Part shown: in pieces, positions 23,003-36,133 of the stretch
Position numbering within the stretch: the first letter of the stretch is position 1
Layout of the letters: the number at the start of each line of letters is the position of its first letter
Assembly: GCA_001599715.1 (NCBI GenBank)
Contig: BCHU01000005.1
Coordinates: 372,001 to 436,000 of the forward strand
From: Phaeotremella fagi
Lineage: Eukaryota; Basidiomycota; Tremellomycetes; Tremellales; Phaeotremellaceae
Length of the DNA: 64,000 bases
Direction: 5' to 3'
Position numbers and translations under genes: made by a program
The notes under the pieces: generated by a model
The model's input: only the letters and a program-made list of their open reading frames with translations
Told to the model about the DNA's origin: nothing
The model's database searches: none

Positions 23003-23370
23003 GCAGTCACTCATTTTTCGAGGCACAGCAATAACACCGTAAACACCGGACACTGAGTAAATTAGTGGCACTAACGTAAGTGGCACATGTCACCTTGCAC
23101 TCGACGACAAGTGACATGATACGAGTATCACGACCACGACGTATCAACAACGAAACAGCAACGAAAACATCCGAGACATCCCACTTGACCATTAAGTCAC
23201 TAGGTTATCACTAGTACCGAAGAAATGTATTACCATGCGTGAGAACTCATAACTGATTAACTTTACAATTAATTCATTAACGTTACCGTTGTTCAGTTGT
23301 CTTCACGACCACATCTTACGATGTACAGCTTTCCCAATAGCATTCACCGTCCTGAGTTTCTATTAACAAG

Positions 23371-23380
23371 GTATATAAGA
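23371..23380 (+). promoter_or_regulatory. TATA-like box of the secreted repeat gene
   Basis: The string GTATATAAGA lies 195-204 bp upstream of the ATG at 23575. A consensus-like TATA box suits a regulated or strongly expressed gene. The transcription start is not known. Confidence 0.5.
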
Positions 23381-23574
23381 GGCATTTTCTTTCGTAAGAA
23401 TGGAAAGATTTCTCAACAGTTGATCTGTCATTTTTCTTCACTTAATCTTTATTCTCGTGCAGGTTCACGAAAAATCTTCATTTGTTCTAATTCTATCATC
23501 TTTACAGTGCTGGTTCACTCAAATTCTCATCGACACATTTACATTTCTCAAATCGTCTATATCTATCAAGAAAA

Positions 23575-24887
23575 ATGGCTAGAATTCAACATCTCTTAGC
23601 TCTGATCTTCCTTCTCCCATTCTTAATCAACGGGTTAGTCGTTCCTCAAATCCAAAGATCAACCGGTGCTTTAACCGACGGTAAACCATGCCATGAAGTC
23701 AGTATCAATCTCGTACTTCAAACACCTATATCTATACTAACGAAATCGCCCACATTAGGTCACGGCTAGACACCAAATTCGTCAAGTCGACACAGCAGCC
23801 GTTGCTGAAGCTACCGTAAGTCCACAAATTCAAACAACAACTGAGCGAGAAAAAAAGGATACCGTTGCAACTTCAGCTGTAGAAGTGAGTGAAACCAACT
23901 AATGTCATAAATTTATCTGACAATAGCTATTTAGGCTAGTGCAACCGACACCGCTGCCGCCGCAGCTGAAACAGCAGCAGCTCCCGATTCACCAGCAGGT
24001 GAAATAGCAGGTCTTATAGGAGGTCAAGCAGCCGCCGATAAAGCCAACACAATCGCTGCAGGTATCAAGAACGCTATCGCTGGTATCAAAACTGAAATCG
24101 CCAACGCTAAAGCAGAAAAAGCTGCAGCCGCAGCTGGAGCTGGAGCTGGAGCTGAACAACCAGCTGTAAGTTCATGTTCAAATAGTTTAGTTACATCAAA
24201 TATGTGTTCATCACTGACAGAGTTCTCTGTAGACTGCAGCTGCTAAACGACACGAAGAGATGGAAAGAGATTATGATGACCTTCATGAACTTCTCGAACG
24301 TGATCCCAATCCCAACCCACAAATACTAGCTAAAATCAAAGCGAAGATCGCAGCTATCAAAGCGAAGATCCAAGCTGCAAAAGCCGCCAAAGCCGCTGCA
24401 GCTGGTACAGCTGTAAGTCCATTCCTTTGATCTGTTTAACTGTATAAGTACTGACGTACTATACTTGTAACCAGGCAGCTAAACGTGACGAACTCGATGA
24501 CGACGAAAGTGAACTCAACGCTTTAGCTCAACGTGACCCTAACCCACAAATTCTCGCCAAGATCAAAGCTAAAATCGCAGCTATCAAAGCAAAGATCCAA
24601 GCTGCAAAAGCCGCCAAAGCCGCTGCAGCTGGTACAGCTGTAAGTCCTTCCCATCCAATGCTTCAAATGTTTTATAAATACTGATGTAACGTACGTGTAA
24701 ACAGGCAGCTAAACGTGACGAACTCGATGACGACGAAAGTGAACTTAACGCTTTGGTCCAACGTGATCCTAACCCCAACCCACAAATTCTCGCTAAGATC
24801 AAAGCTAAAATTGCTGCTATTAAAGCGAAGATCCAAGCTGCGAAGGCTGCTAAGGCTGCTGCTGCTGGTACTGCTGCAGCAGCTTGA
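23575..24887 (+). CDS. secreted tandem-repeat precursor, candidate Kex2-processed amphipathic peptide protein
   Basis: Six exons (23575-23697, 23759-23884, 23935-24165, 24233-24412, 24475-24639, 24705-24887) give 335 residues. Residues 1-20 are a signal peptide (MARIQHLLALIFLLPFLING). Exons 4, 5 and 6 each encode one module: AAKR (Kex2-type site), an acidic stretch (DELDDDESELNAL or a variant), a lone Arg, DPNP or DPNPNP, then an Ile/Lys/Ala helix starting QILAKIKAKIAAIKAKIQAA. Exon 3 encodes a diverged, K/A/I-rich relative. All these exons begin and end in phase 0. Known parallels: Kex2-processed repeat proteins of fungi, and cationic-peptide precursors with acidic pro-segments and X-Pro dipeptides trimmed by dipeptidyl aminopeptidase. 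I recognise no homologue; it could instead be a structural wall or surface protein. Exon 2's right part (23817-23884) could also be spliced out in frame. Confidence 0.75.
24233..24887 (+). repeat. three tandem exon-sized coding modules
   Basis: Modules at 24233-24412, 24475-24639 and 24705-24887 encode near-identical 55-60-residue units. The helical core is almost unchanged at protein level. Modules 1 and 2 share nearly identical DNA over their 3' ends and into the donor (gtaagtcc). Modules 2 and 3 share their 5' acidic part, and the introns before them (24413-24474 and 24640-24704) are also alike. This points to duplication of an intron-plus-exon unit with later gene conversion. Confidence 0.85.
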
Positions 24888-25193
24888 GAAAGAAGTACAG
24901 TCAGTAAGTTGTCGTTGATCAGAAAGTGTATTTTCTCAATCAACGTTTCTTCAATAGTCAACTCATTTATACTTCTCTCGTCTTCCTGGATAAAAAATAT
25001 TGGAAATCTGAAATACTGGTTGAGGGGTTGTTTTGTACTTGTAGCCAACTTTGTAATTTTATCGAATGCAGTAGTTTCTTCTCATGATGGCAAAAACCAT
25101 AAGTCCGATGATGGCCACAGTACAGTACATATGAGATTACTGCCACTCGAGTCCGGTTCATTCTATTGCATTTGTTTCTATTATCAAGAGTAG

Positions 25194-27308
25194 CTACGAA
25201 AATCTACTTGAAATTCCATTTTGTTCCCCACGATTTCCAACTCCCTTTCCATAACGATCCTGATCTTCCCCATCACCTAACTTCCACCCCATCAACCGTT
25301 CACTACCTAATAGATTGAAGGCCATAATTCTTTGTGAGAAACGACGGGTCTAGATAATTGTCAGTCATTATTCTTTAGTGTTTCTCTCCAACACTCACTC
25401 GATCTTTTTGGAGATTGGGGCATGGATAGATCCATGAGTTGGGATTCCTTCGACCTAATCATTTATGTATCAGTATTGCTATCAAGACTGATGAAAAACC
25501 TACACGATGGAAACCGTTCAAATTCTTATGAAGAGTGATTTGGAAGACTGAAGCTGATCCTTGACTATTTAGAGAATTAATTTTCTGCTATTTCATACTT
25601 AAGTCTCGGAAACAACATACCGAGAGGCACTATGAACAAGCGTCAGTTGATGGTTTCTTTAATCGACAACCACGTAACTCACATGACGGAATAAGCCAAG
25701 AAGTAGAGCCAGATTCTGTACCATCTGATACCGTAAGCGGCGACAACCTTGTCCTCGTTAGATTTCCAGTTCAAATACCAACGATGAAGAGTGGCAGAGT
25801 AGTGAACACCCAAAACATCAACTGATTTGACTTCAAAGTTGGCTTGTTCGAGCTGAACGGCGTTAGCTTCATTTCCTTTTGCAGGAGAGGACAAACTTAC
25901 CTTGGTGATAACCCAACCAAGAGGGAGGGAGGCATCAGCACCGGGGAAAACGTATTTGTTCATGCTGGAACGAGATCAGTTCACAACGAAAGCAAGAGAC
26001 TGAGATTTAACATACAACAAACCCCAATTCAAATCCTCGTATTGCCAATTAGTTCTAATACCAGCAACCTGGAAAACCAAAATTCCATCATCTGCCAAAA
26101 GATCGTAAACCTCTTTAAGGAACGTTGGGTAACGTCTGATACCGACATGTTCTGCCATTTCCAAACATGAAATCTTGTTGAAGTAACCTTTTGAGTGGGG
26201 GATTTCACGATAATCCATACAGAGGATTCGACCTTGGGATTCTGGAATGTCGTTCTCACGTAGACGTTGGGTACCGAATGCAGTTTGTTCTCTTGCCAAC
26301 GTGACTGTTTTTGTTTGTCAGGCATTGATCATCAATCAAGGTAAGATGGAACTTACCACCAGTAACGTCGGCACCGTAATTCTTTGCAGCGAATGTAGCG
26401 AGTGTACCCCAACCACAACCGATATCGAGCATTTTATCACCAGCTTTCAAATCAAGTTTCTCACAGACCATGGTCAATTTGTTATCTTGAAGTTCTTCCA
26501 GAGTTTCCATCTTGTTGATATCAGTGATAACACCTGAAGTGTAAATCATACGTGGTCCAAGGAACCAAGAATAGAAATCGTTACCACGGTCGTAATGGTC
26601 TCTAACTTGCTCTTCATCTTGTGATTGTGAGTGCATGATGACATCTGGGATGAGGTTGACGAAAACGTATCTGAAAAGCTGGAGTGCAAGGTCGTTAGCA
26701 AAGATGAATCAACAGAATTATGAATCAAAAACCTACCTCCGGAGTAAAAGCGAAACTAGCCCAATCATGTCTATATTCCATGACATCCAAAACATCCCCC
26801 TTAAACTCAATCTTCCCATCAAAATACAAATCATGAGCGATCTGCATAGGGATTTTTTTACCAGTCCATTTCTTGATCAACTCCTCGTTACCTTTGAAAT
26901 CGAGATAGTAATCAATGGGTTTACCAGGTAAAGGAACTTTCTCGTTGATCCTTGAACCTATTCTTGACATGACTGCCCAATAGGCTATACAGGTTGGGAC
27001 GAAGGTTAGGATTAACAGGAAGAAATAGAATTTCCATGATGATTTGAAGAAGGGGATGAATTTTTGGAGAATCCAGGGGACTAGGATGACGGAGATTGCT
27101 AGATGGTAGTTGGAGAATGAGGCTGATCCTTCGGCTGGGAGTGGGGGGTTGGCAATCGCTGGATAAGATGTACTGCGAGATGGTCAGTTCTGATCGATTC
27201 GACTTGGGATCATGATGGAGATGGCATGACGGATGATGAGACTTACGTTTTGAATGATGGTGTTGGAGTAGTGACAACTTCTGGACCCGCTGGAATTGGA
27301 TCTGACAT
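25194..27308 (-). CDS. SMT1: sphingolipid C9-methyltransferase (cyclopropane-synthase-like)
   Basis: Adds the C9 methyl branch to the long-chain base of fungal glucosylceramide, at the ER. Seen: N-terminal MSDPIPAGPEVVTTP, then two close hydrophobic segments (SNYHLAISVILVPWILQKF and FYFFLLILTFVPTCIAYWA). A domain then typical of the Mycolic-acid/cyclopropane-fatty-acid synthase family: RDHYDRGNDFYSWFLGPRM, SAM motif DIGCGWGTLATFAAK, NDIPESQGRILCMDYREI, EMAEHVG, and the terminal DVLGVHYSATLHRWYLNW. The membrane anchor plus this domain is the signature of fungal C9-methyltransferases rather than bacterial cyclopropane synthases. At least eight introns; the last residues (FSQRIMAFNLLG... to the stop at 25194) were read through the final splice by hand. 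The start is the first ATG before the anchor. Confidence 0.88.
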
Positions 27309-27474
27309 TTTGAATGATAATGTAAGAAAGTAAACCGATGGAGAGGAGAAGGAATTGAGTCTCTTTAACTGAATTCAATTGCCAGCGCGACTTTGGTGCT
27401 TTGGCGCGTAAGTAAGAAGGTTACACGTCATTCCAGTCTATAAAGGTGGCATAACTCTCGAGGCATCTACAGGT

Positions 27475-27816
27475 TCACATCCTCTCCTGCTTACAAGTCA
27501 AACTCCCACAAGGACAGAAAATACAAGCTAAACCATACCCACAACAGAAGACTCTGTTCCACCAGAGTGGTCGATCTCCAGGTCCACTACTATCTCCAGG
27601 ATACCATTTCTCGTAAACCTCCGGAGATTGGGGGTAAGGATGGATGATCTTCGGTGTTGGTTGGCTGTTGGGAGTCAGTCCATGCAGTTTCAGGTTGAAG
27701 AGGATGAATGCTTACTGGTTTATTAACACGTCTGTTGAATTTAATTTACTTGAGATTGGTGAATTGGCTGGAGATGTGGATGAACTCGAGATTTCTGTGG
27801 ACATCTTACGAGTCAT
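27475..27816 (-). CDS. small Cys-rich protein (about 96 residues), unrecognised
   Basis: Two exons (27816-27716 and 27664-27475, intron 51 nt with GTAAGC donor) give a short protein. It starts MTRKMSTEISSSS and has a Ser/Pro-rich N-terminus. Its C-terminus is WWNRVFCCGYGLACIFCPC followed by GSLTC and a basic end. Six Cys lie in a 19-residue hydrophobic patch, suggesting a palmitoylated membrane-associated or metal-binding tail; that is inference. The frame stays open upstream to a GTG at 27924, so the true start may lie in an unrecognised earlier exon (a possible acceptor precedes 27838). It sits head-to-tail between the methyltransferase and the GH9 gene. Confidence 0.5.
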
Positions 27817-28348
27817 TTTAGGAGGGATTGCGCACACTCCATCAGGAGATGTAGTGTTTTCCTTGAGTGCAGCCTGTATATCACGGGTTTGTAGTTTCGG
27901 TATGGACCTATCGTCTGTCGTCACTCCTTATAATATGATTCACCGAGCAGACTATCGCCTAAGAAATCACACTCACATTTATCTTTCAATTGTCAATGAC
28001 TTATTATTGGTATCACAATCACAGAAGAATTTCTTATAGCTTGAGATCATTTCTTCATCTGAGTGCCAATACACAGTTTTTTATGCCGACCATCGCCTTC
28101 TTTATCGGGACGACGTTGAAATCCCAATGACGAATTCCAAAGGATACATTATCAACTAATGTGGGGACATCTCTTAGCAAATCCTCAAATCCCGAAACGA
28201 GAATGAAAGGATTCATTATCGATCCCTCATCAACCATCATTGAATTACATTAAAACAAGAATAAAAAAATTCTAAATAAAAACAGAAATACAACCCAAAA
28301 AAAATCCCTTGGAAAAAAAGATAAACCTCAGATATGTATCCTAAATGA
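27817..28348. other. intergenic region between the small Cys-rich gene and the GH9 gene
   Basis: About 0.5 kb. The left part may hold the missing 5' exon of the small Cys-rich protein gene; the A-rich right part (28250-28320) is the likely 3' end region of the endoglucanase gene. No other gene seen. Confidence 0.4.
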
Positions 28349-30578
<2,230 letters not shown>

Positions 30579-30824
30579 CTAAGTGGTTCCTGATACCAAC
30601 AACAAATGGATGTAAGAGAAGAAGACTAAGAAGGAGGAGGAGGAACAAGTACGAGGAGGATAGCATCATAGCCTTCGGAAACTGTCTGGCCATACAGGGG
30701 CACCACATATGGTCAACGGCGTGCCTGGTAATCTCCGCTACCGACGCACGTGGATGCATTGTCTAATTTTTGTTTTCATCTCAAGGAGGGTTATAAGATA
30801 CATCATCATACACCATCATTGACA

Positions 30825-32157
30825 ATGGCTCAAACGTTTACACCCAAACAGCCAAAAACAGGAGGTGACGACTTGGATGATGGTCTAGAAATAGATCCAA
30901 ATCTCTTAGCTTCAGATAGTGAAGATGAAGGCAGTGGTCTAGATGAAGAGAACGACGACGAAGTTGAATTCATCGGTGGAGATGAAGACGAGGAACAAGA
31001 ATTAGAAGACGGCGATGAAGAGATAGACGAAGACGAAATTGAACAGTTTAAGAATGGGACTAAAAGGAAGATCGATGATGAACCGGTCGATGAAGCTGAG
31101 AAGAAAAGACGGAAGAAGGAGAAAGAGAAAGAGAGAAGAGCTAGAGTATGTCCTATCCACGTTTCTAACTTGTGCAGCGATGATGTATTGACATGGTCTT
31201 TACAGAAACAACAACAGAAAATTGCTGATAAAGCTTCAAATCCACCTACTCACTATTCTGTTTCGGAAGTTTCAGCGATCTTACTTAAATCTATTAGAGA
31301 AAGTTTTAGATCGGCTAGTACGATGGAAATTGATGATTTGGTTATACCCAGTGAGTTTTCGTGTTTGAGCACTGCACATCGCATTTCTTTTACAAGCATT
31401 TGATCTAATTCAAATGACTCATGAGCTGACAGTTATACTTCCAGACGAGAATATCCTTCCTCCAGCTGAATATCCTGCACCAAAATCTGATAACTCATAC
31501 GAAGCTTTGACTCTTCGTTTAGATTCCTGTAAGTCGGTGATACGTTTTCTTCAATGACTGTGTCATCCTAACCTCCGCATAGTACTCCAACCCCTTGCCA
31601 GTAAACAAATCATCAAAAGAACACCCAGAGTAATCATCCTCGCTCTATCGGGTTTAAGATGTGCCGATATCGTTAGAGAAGTTAGGAATGTGAAAGGTGA
31701 AGGGGAGGTTGCCAAGGTCAGTTGAGCTTGCGATCTAAATATCAAATCGTCACAACTGACACTCAATTAGCTTTTCGCAAAACATTTCAAACTAGCCGAT
31801 CAAATCAAATATCTCGCTAAAACTAAAGTCTCAATAGCAGTCGGAACACCTGCGAGAGTAGGTAAACTGTTAACAGAAGGTATGTTGGCGCTGTACGAAA
31901 TCGACTGGTACTAACTTTAATGCAGAAGCCATAAAAATAAACAAAGATACAGTGGTTCTCTTAGATATATCTTTTGAGGATAGTAGTAAGTCTGTCTTCT
32001 ATTTTCCAGGCCGATACCAATCTCTAACAATAATGGTACAGAAACCAGAACCCTTCTCAACCTTCCTGAAGTACGGGACGAACTTTGGAAATCAGTGTTC
32101 TCGGGTGTCGCTCGTGAGAAACTTTTGAATGGTGGTGCTAGAATAGGGACTTTCTGA
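30825..32157 (+). CDS. CMS1: Cms1/CMSS1-like 90S pre-ribosome factor
   Basis: Likely ribosomal small-subunit processome protein. After MAQTFTPKQPKTGGDD the N-terminus is very acidic (Asp/Glu-rich to residue ~85), then basic KKRRKKEKEKERRA. The C-terminal region has the degenerate helicase-like fold of the Cms1 family: TPRVIILALSGLRCADIVREVRN, VAKLFAKHFKLADQIKYLAK, TKVSIAVGTPARVGKLL, INKDTVVLLDISFEDS, and LLNLPEVRDELWKSVF. The ATP-binding motifs of true DEAD proteins are absent, as is normal for this family. About six introns. Ends GGARIGTF. The gene is divergent from the GH9 gene (291 bp between starts) and convergent with the lactonase gene (130 bp between stops). Confidence 0.82.
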
Positions 32158-32286
32158 TAGATTTTTGGGTTTACGTATATCTCTTATTCACTTAATGCAA
32201 GCATAGACAACTCTGGTATTGGACTGATAGTACATACATTACGTACATGGTGTATGGAGAAACAACCCCTCGTCTCTTTTCCTACT

Positions 32287-33532
32287 TCAGATCAAAATCG
32301 GACAAACAAGATTCAAACCTTCCATACCCCCAATCCTGGAAACCTCCTTCAACTCCATGCCGTCCACCCCCGTTCTCTCCAATACGATCACCTCCCCACT
32401 ATCTCTAGCAGTAACAAACAACAACACTCCTCCAACTCCCATCTCCAAACCTCTCAAATGACATCCCAACCCAGTCAACCAAGCCTGTTGAGTTCGTTCG
32501 ATAATCGATCCATCGATTGGTGAGATTGACCAAGTCGCTATTGAATCTTTAGATGGGGTGTCTCGATTACTGATTACCAGGAGTAGGGGTGAGGTTGGAC
32601 TTAAAGAGGGAATAAGTAGGATTTCACCTGCTATGGTTTCTTTGGTATTTGGGAGTGCTTCCTCTGGTGAAAGTGTGGTATATCTTTTGATTAATTTACT
32701 GGGTTGACTAGAAGATAGGGTATGGACAGTTAACGAATTTGATATTTCGTTCAACGTGTATAGATATTCTCCTACGTCAACGTCAGAAAATCGTTTGACA
32801 AAAGCGGGTGAAAACTAACCTGTCGGATGAATCACACAATGTCTAGGTCCATCCCCAACTTCGAATCCATCTTCGATAGCATCTCCACATACCCATCCAT
32901 CATCCACGAATCTCATTCTCCAAATCCTGTTAGCACCTAAATCGGGTATCAGATATTCATCGCCGTACATCACCACCTGGTGTGGATGGGAGGTATCCTG
33001 TCTTTTCTGGGTTGTGTAAGGTCCTTTGGGGAATTTATATATATGCGAAGGAAGTGGGGTTGGAGTTTTGAAGGTTCCATTTGGATTTATGGGGAGGTAG
33101 GCTATTGTGCCTCCTATGATCTCTTTGTCAGATAGGGAGTTGGGGGTGGACTTACGTTGGCTACTATGATTGCACTACCATCATTCAAGACTTTGATATG
33201 AACAGTCCCTTTCCCACCTGATTCGCAACTATCGATAACATCACATGAACCATCCGAATCGAGAATACGAAGTAGATAGATTTTAGATTCAACCCAACTG
33301 GAACAATAGATCAAATCCCCATGATATCTATTTCATCATTGAGAACATACAAACGTAAGTTGAGAGCTACGACTCACGGATGTTTGGTTAACCAAGATAC
33401 TCCAGCTGGTGGACTTGCTTCTGTTTCTGCAACTTGCGTTTGGGATTTATGAGTTAGTTGATGTGTCTGGGGATCGTAGGTGAATCCATGGACGAATCTA
33501 TCTTGCGTCCCAACCAGCAGTAAGCTTGACAT
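32287..33532 (-). CDS. lactonase-type seven-bladed beta-propeller (6-phosphogluconolactonase/carboxy-muconate cyclase-like)
   Basis: Starts MSSLLLVGTQDRFVHGFTYD, with repeated blade motifs: ASPPAGVSWLTKHP, IYKFPKGPYTTQ, SHPHQVVMYGDEYLIPDLGANRIW, DGPRHCVIHPTGEYLYTLNEISNSL. The ...PHQ...LVPDLG...and GPRH..FHP.G...Y...E motifs are the marks of the PF10282 lactonase family, whose members hydrolyse sugar lactones or cyclise muconates. No signal peptide is evident, so probably cytosolic. Three to four introns. The exact substrate cannot be told from sequence. The C-terminus ends LNLVCPILI at 32287. Confidence 0.8.
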
Positions 33533-34053
33533 TGGTAGGTAGTGTGTTGTATGGCTGTTAGCTATGGCTATTTATAACCATCGACACGGCAACGAGCGTG
33601 GGAAACATCGGACTATCGATTCTTTGTAGGCGTAGATGGATACCTGCCTTTAACGCTTCCTCCTTACATGTTTAGATACCGTATCTCCTCGTGTTGCCAT
33701 CATGCAACAAATCAACTAGACAGACATTCACGGACCGATGATATTGACGACTACCTTTGAGCAGCGTCTTTCTCACCGGTCGGTACGCTTATAGCTTGTA
33801 GCTTGTAGCTTATATCCTTTAAGTCTGATATGTTAATTGAACTTCAGCATGTGAGTGATGAGGACGGCAGAAGTACTGGCACTGCTAAATTCAAACCAAG
33901 TCACAAGACATTAAATACAATCAAATGAAATGTTCCCGGCGACTTGAGAAAAGAAATCAAGTCGCCTTCCGCTGGATACTAACCATTGTCTAAACATATA
34001 AATAGAAAGTCCAAGAACCTTCACTCGCAACAAAAAAACCTTTCCCAAACAAA
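33533..34053. promoter_or_regulatory. divergent promoter region before the first sugar transporter
   Basis: A 0.5-kb gap. A short direct repeat (AGCTTGTAGCTTGTAGCTTAT) lies at about 33791-33812. No gene or recognised binding site. Confidence 0.4.
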
Positions 34054-36133
34054 ATGCAAGAACCCAAACCAACAGATCAAATAACATTAGCGAACCTACC
34101 AAATAATCGACAAGAAGACGATGATCTCAAGAAAGAAACAGCGAATGTTGCCGAAATGACTTTCGAAGATCGAGCGACGGCTTTGAAAATCGCCACGCAG
34201 AGTGATCCTGGTATCCCACCTTGGAGTTTACGGATGGTTAAATTCGTTTTGATGGCTTTGGTCGCTTGTATGTGTGGTGGTGATGCTGGTAGGTTCGGGT
34301 TCGGTGGTTTATCTTTCTTGATGTTATTGATGAATGGTTAACGTGGTTGTAGGATTCGACGCTACTGTCATGTAAATTTTCTTTCATTCTGTTAATTCTA
34401 AAAATTGTTTGTTGATATAACCTCTCTCCAAGGTCGTCTGTCAATTCCATGACTCAATTTCAGAGTTATTTCGGAATCAAAGTGGCTACAAGCGTTTCTC
34501 TCATTTTCGTATGTATCCTCCAAGTATTCTGCTCTACAACCCAAAAAGCTGATCAAACCAAGGGTGTCTTTAGTATTGGACAAGTGTGTTCAGTGTTTTT
34601 CTCATTATCGATCCCAGATTTATTCGGAAGACGATGGGGTATGTTCATTGGGAACATCATGATTTGGTATGTACCTCTTACTGTACAATTTCATCAACTG
34701 ATCCAAATCTAATCAGTACCGGGGCTCTTATTTCGACCTTCGCCAATACTCTCCCCATGTTTATCGGTGGTAGGTTTTTGACAGGAGTAGGAGGAGGTTT
34801 AGCAGCAGCTTCATCGTAAGTCATCACCTCACTTTGTAACAACACTGCTTCTAACCAAAAATAACCCTAGTCGCTCATGGTTGGCCGAAGCAACCTCTGC
34901 CCCCACCAGAGGAAGATTCCTAGGAATGCAAAACAGTTCCTACTACCTCGGTCAAATCCTAGCAGCAGGAATCGCCGTCCCCTTCGGAAAACTGCTGTCG
35001 GACTGGGCATGGCGAACACCAATCCTCTTCCAATGTCTCCCCGCAGCCATCAATCTGCCATTCGTCCTTTTCCTACCAGAATCACCACGTTGGCTTTACG
35101 CGCACGGTCATACCGATAAAGCTATCCGTGTACTCGCTGATTTACATTCGCGGACTAAAGATGTTCATTCGCCACTTGTTAGACTTGAAATTGGGGAGAT
35201 TGAAGATGCTATTTCACTTAGGGGGGGTGATCGACGATTTTGGGATTTAAGACCTATTTTCAAGGGACGGTCTAATAGGGTTAGAGCGGCTACGGCTTCT
35301 ATTGCTGCTTTTGGTCAGACTTTGTCTGGTAACGGTTTAGTCACATGTGAGTTGTCTTTCTCGTGTATTATAAGAATGTGGATTTCAATTTATTCGGTTT
35401 AGATTTCCTACCCACACTACTTAGTAACGCTGGAATCAAAGATACCAACATGCAAAGAATCCTTAACGTCGTTAACGCCATCACCTCTCTCTGCGGTGCA
35501 TTAACAGGAATAGCAATAATCGATCATGTCGGTAGACGGAAACTCATGTTATTCTCAGCAGGTGCTTGTATGTGTGTAATGGCAATTGTAACAGGTTTAT
35601 TGTCAGACGTATCAGACGCTAATCCAATGAGATCAAACGCTGGTGTCGTTTTCATCTGTAAGTCGGGAGTTGTTTTATCACCTTCAAAAGATTGCTTTTA
35701 ACTTAACGGTGTGGTAGTCCTTTTCATGGTTTGTTATTCCGTCGGCTGGACACCACTTCCTGGTGTTTATCCAGCTGAATGTCTGGCTTACGAAAATCGA
35801 GCTAAAGGAATCGCATGTTGGGCATTCTTACAAACTTCATTGGGTTGTATCAACACCTTCGGTTTACCCGTTGCAATAGTGGCTATAGGATATAAGGGTG
35901 TGTCTCTCCTCACATCCAAATGAACTTCACTAACAAAAAGCCTAGTCTATCTCCTCTTCGTATTCTTCAATCTCGGTATGGTGGTTGTAGTCTACCTCTT
36001 CGCCGTTGAGACTAAACGACTATCACTCGAAGATTTGGAATATGTGTTTTCGGCTAAACATCCTAAACAAGCTAGTTTCGATTTACATAAGATAGCAGTG
36101 ACAAGGGCTAAAGAGGCGAGACATAATGTGTAG
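34054..36133 (+). CDS. MFS sugar transporter (SP family)
   Basis: Plasma-membrane type sugar porter with ~12 predicted spans. Family marks in order: long cytosolic N-terminus, FDATVMSSVNSMTQFQSYFG, IPDLFGRRWGMFIG (D/GR motif), FIGGRFLTGVGGGLAAASS, PESPRWLYAHGH, the large central loop, DHVGRRKLMLFS, GVYPAECLAYENRAKGIA, and the terminal VETKRLSLEDLEYVF. At least eight introns. One, 34507-34560, is a multiple of three, so the frame stays open across it; it must be removed to join SLIF to GVFSIGQ. The sequence is closer to the fungal lactose/hexose permease-like branch than to high-affinity glucose carriers, but the substrate cannot be given. The C-terminal tail is basic and short. Confidence 0.88.

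Larger units (their letters stand above)
22552..23574. promoter_or_regulatory. shared rim101 / secreted-repeat-gene promoter region
   Basis: A 1-kb divergent intergenic region. It holds a GGTGAT hexamer repeat (about 22754-22797), an AAGAATA-type A-rich tract (about 22801-22850), the GCCAAG cluster at 22930-23002, and a TATA-like GTATATAAGA at 23371-23380, about 200 bp upstream of the plus-strand start. No credible gene lies inside it. Confidence 0.65.

Noticed and set aside
24584..25048. Minus-strand 154-codon frame opposite the secreted-repeat gene
   Set aside because: Complement of the Ala/Lys-rich repeats; the plus strand has signal peptide, splice sites and repeat conservation.
27817..27924. 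36-codon N-terminal extension of the small Cys-rich protein starting at GTG
   Set aside because: No ATG; a stop lies just upstream. Kept only as possible exon sequence, not as the start.
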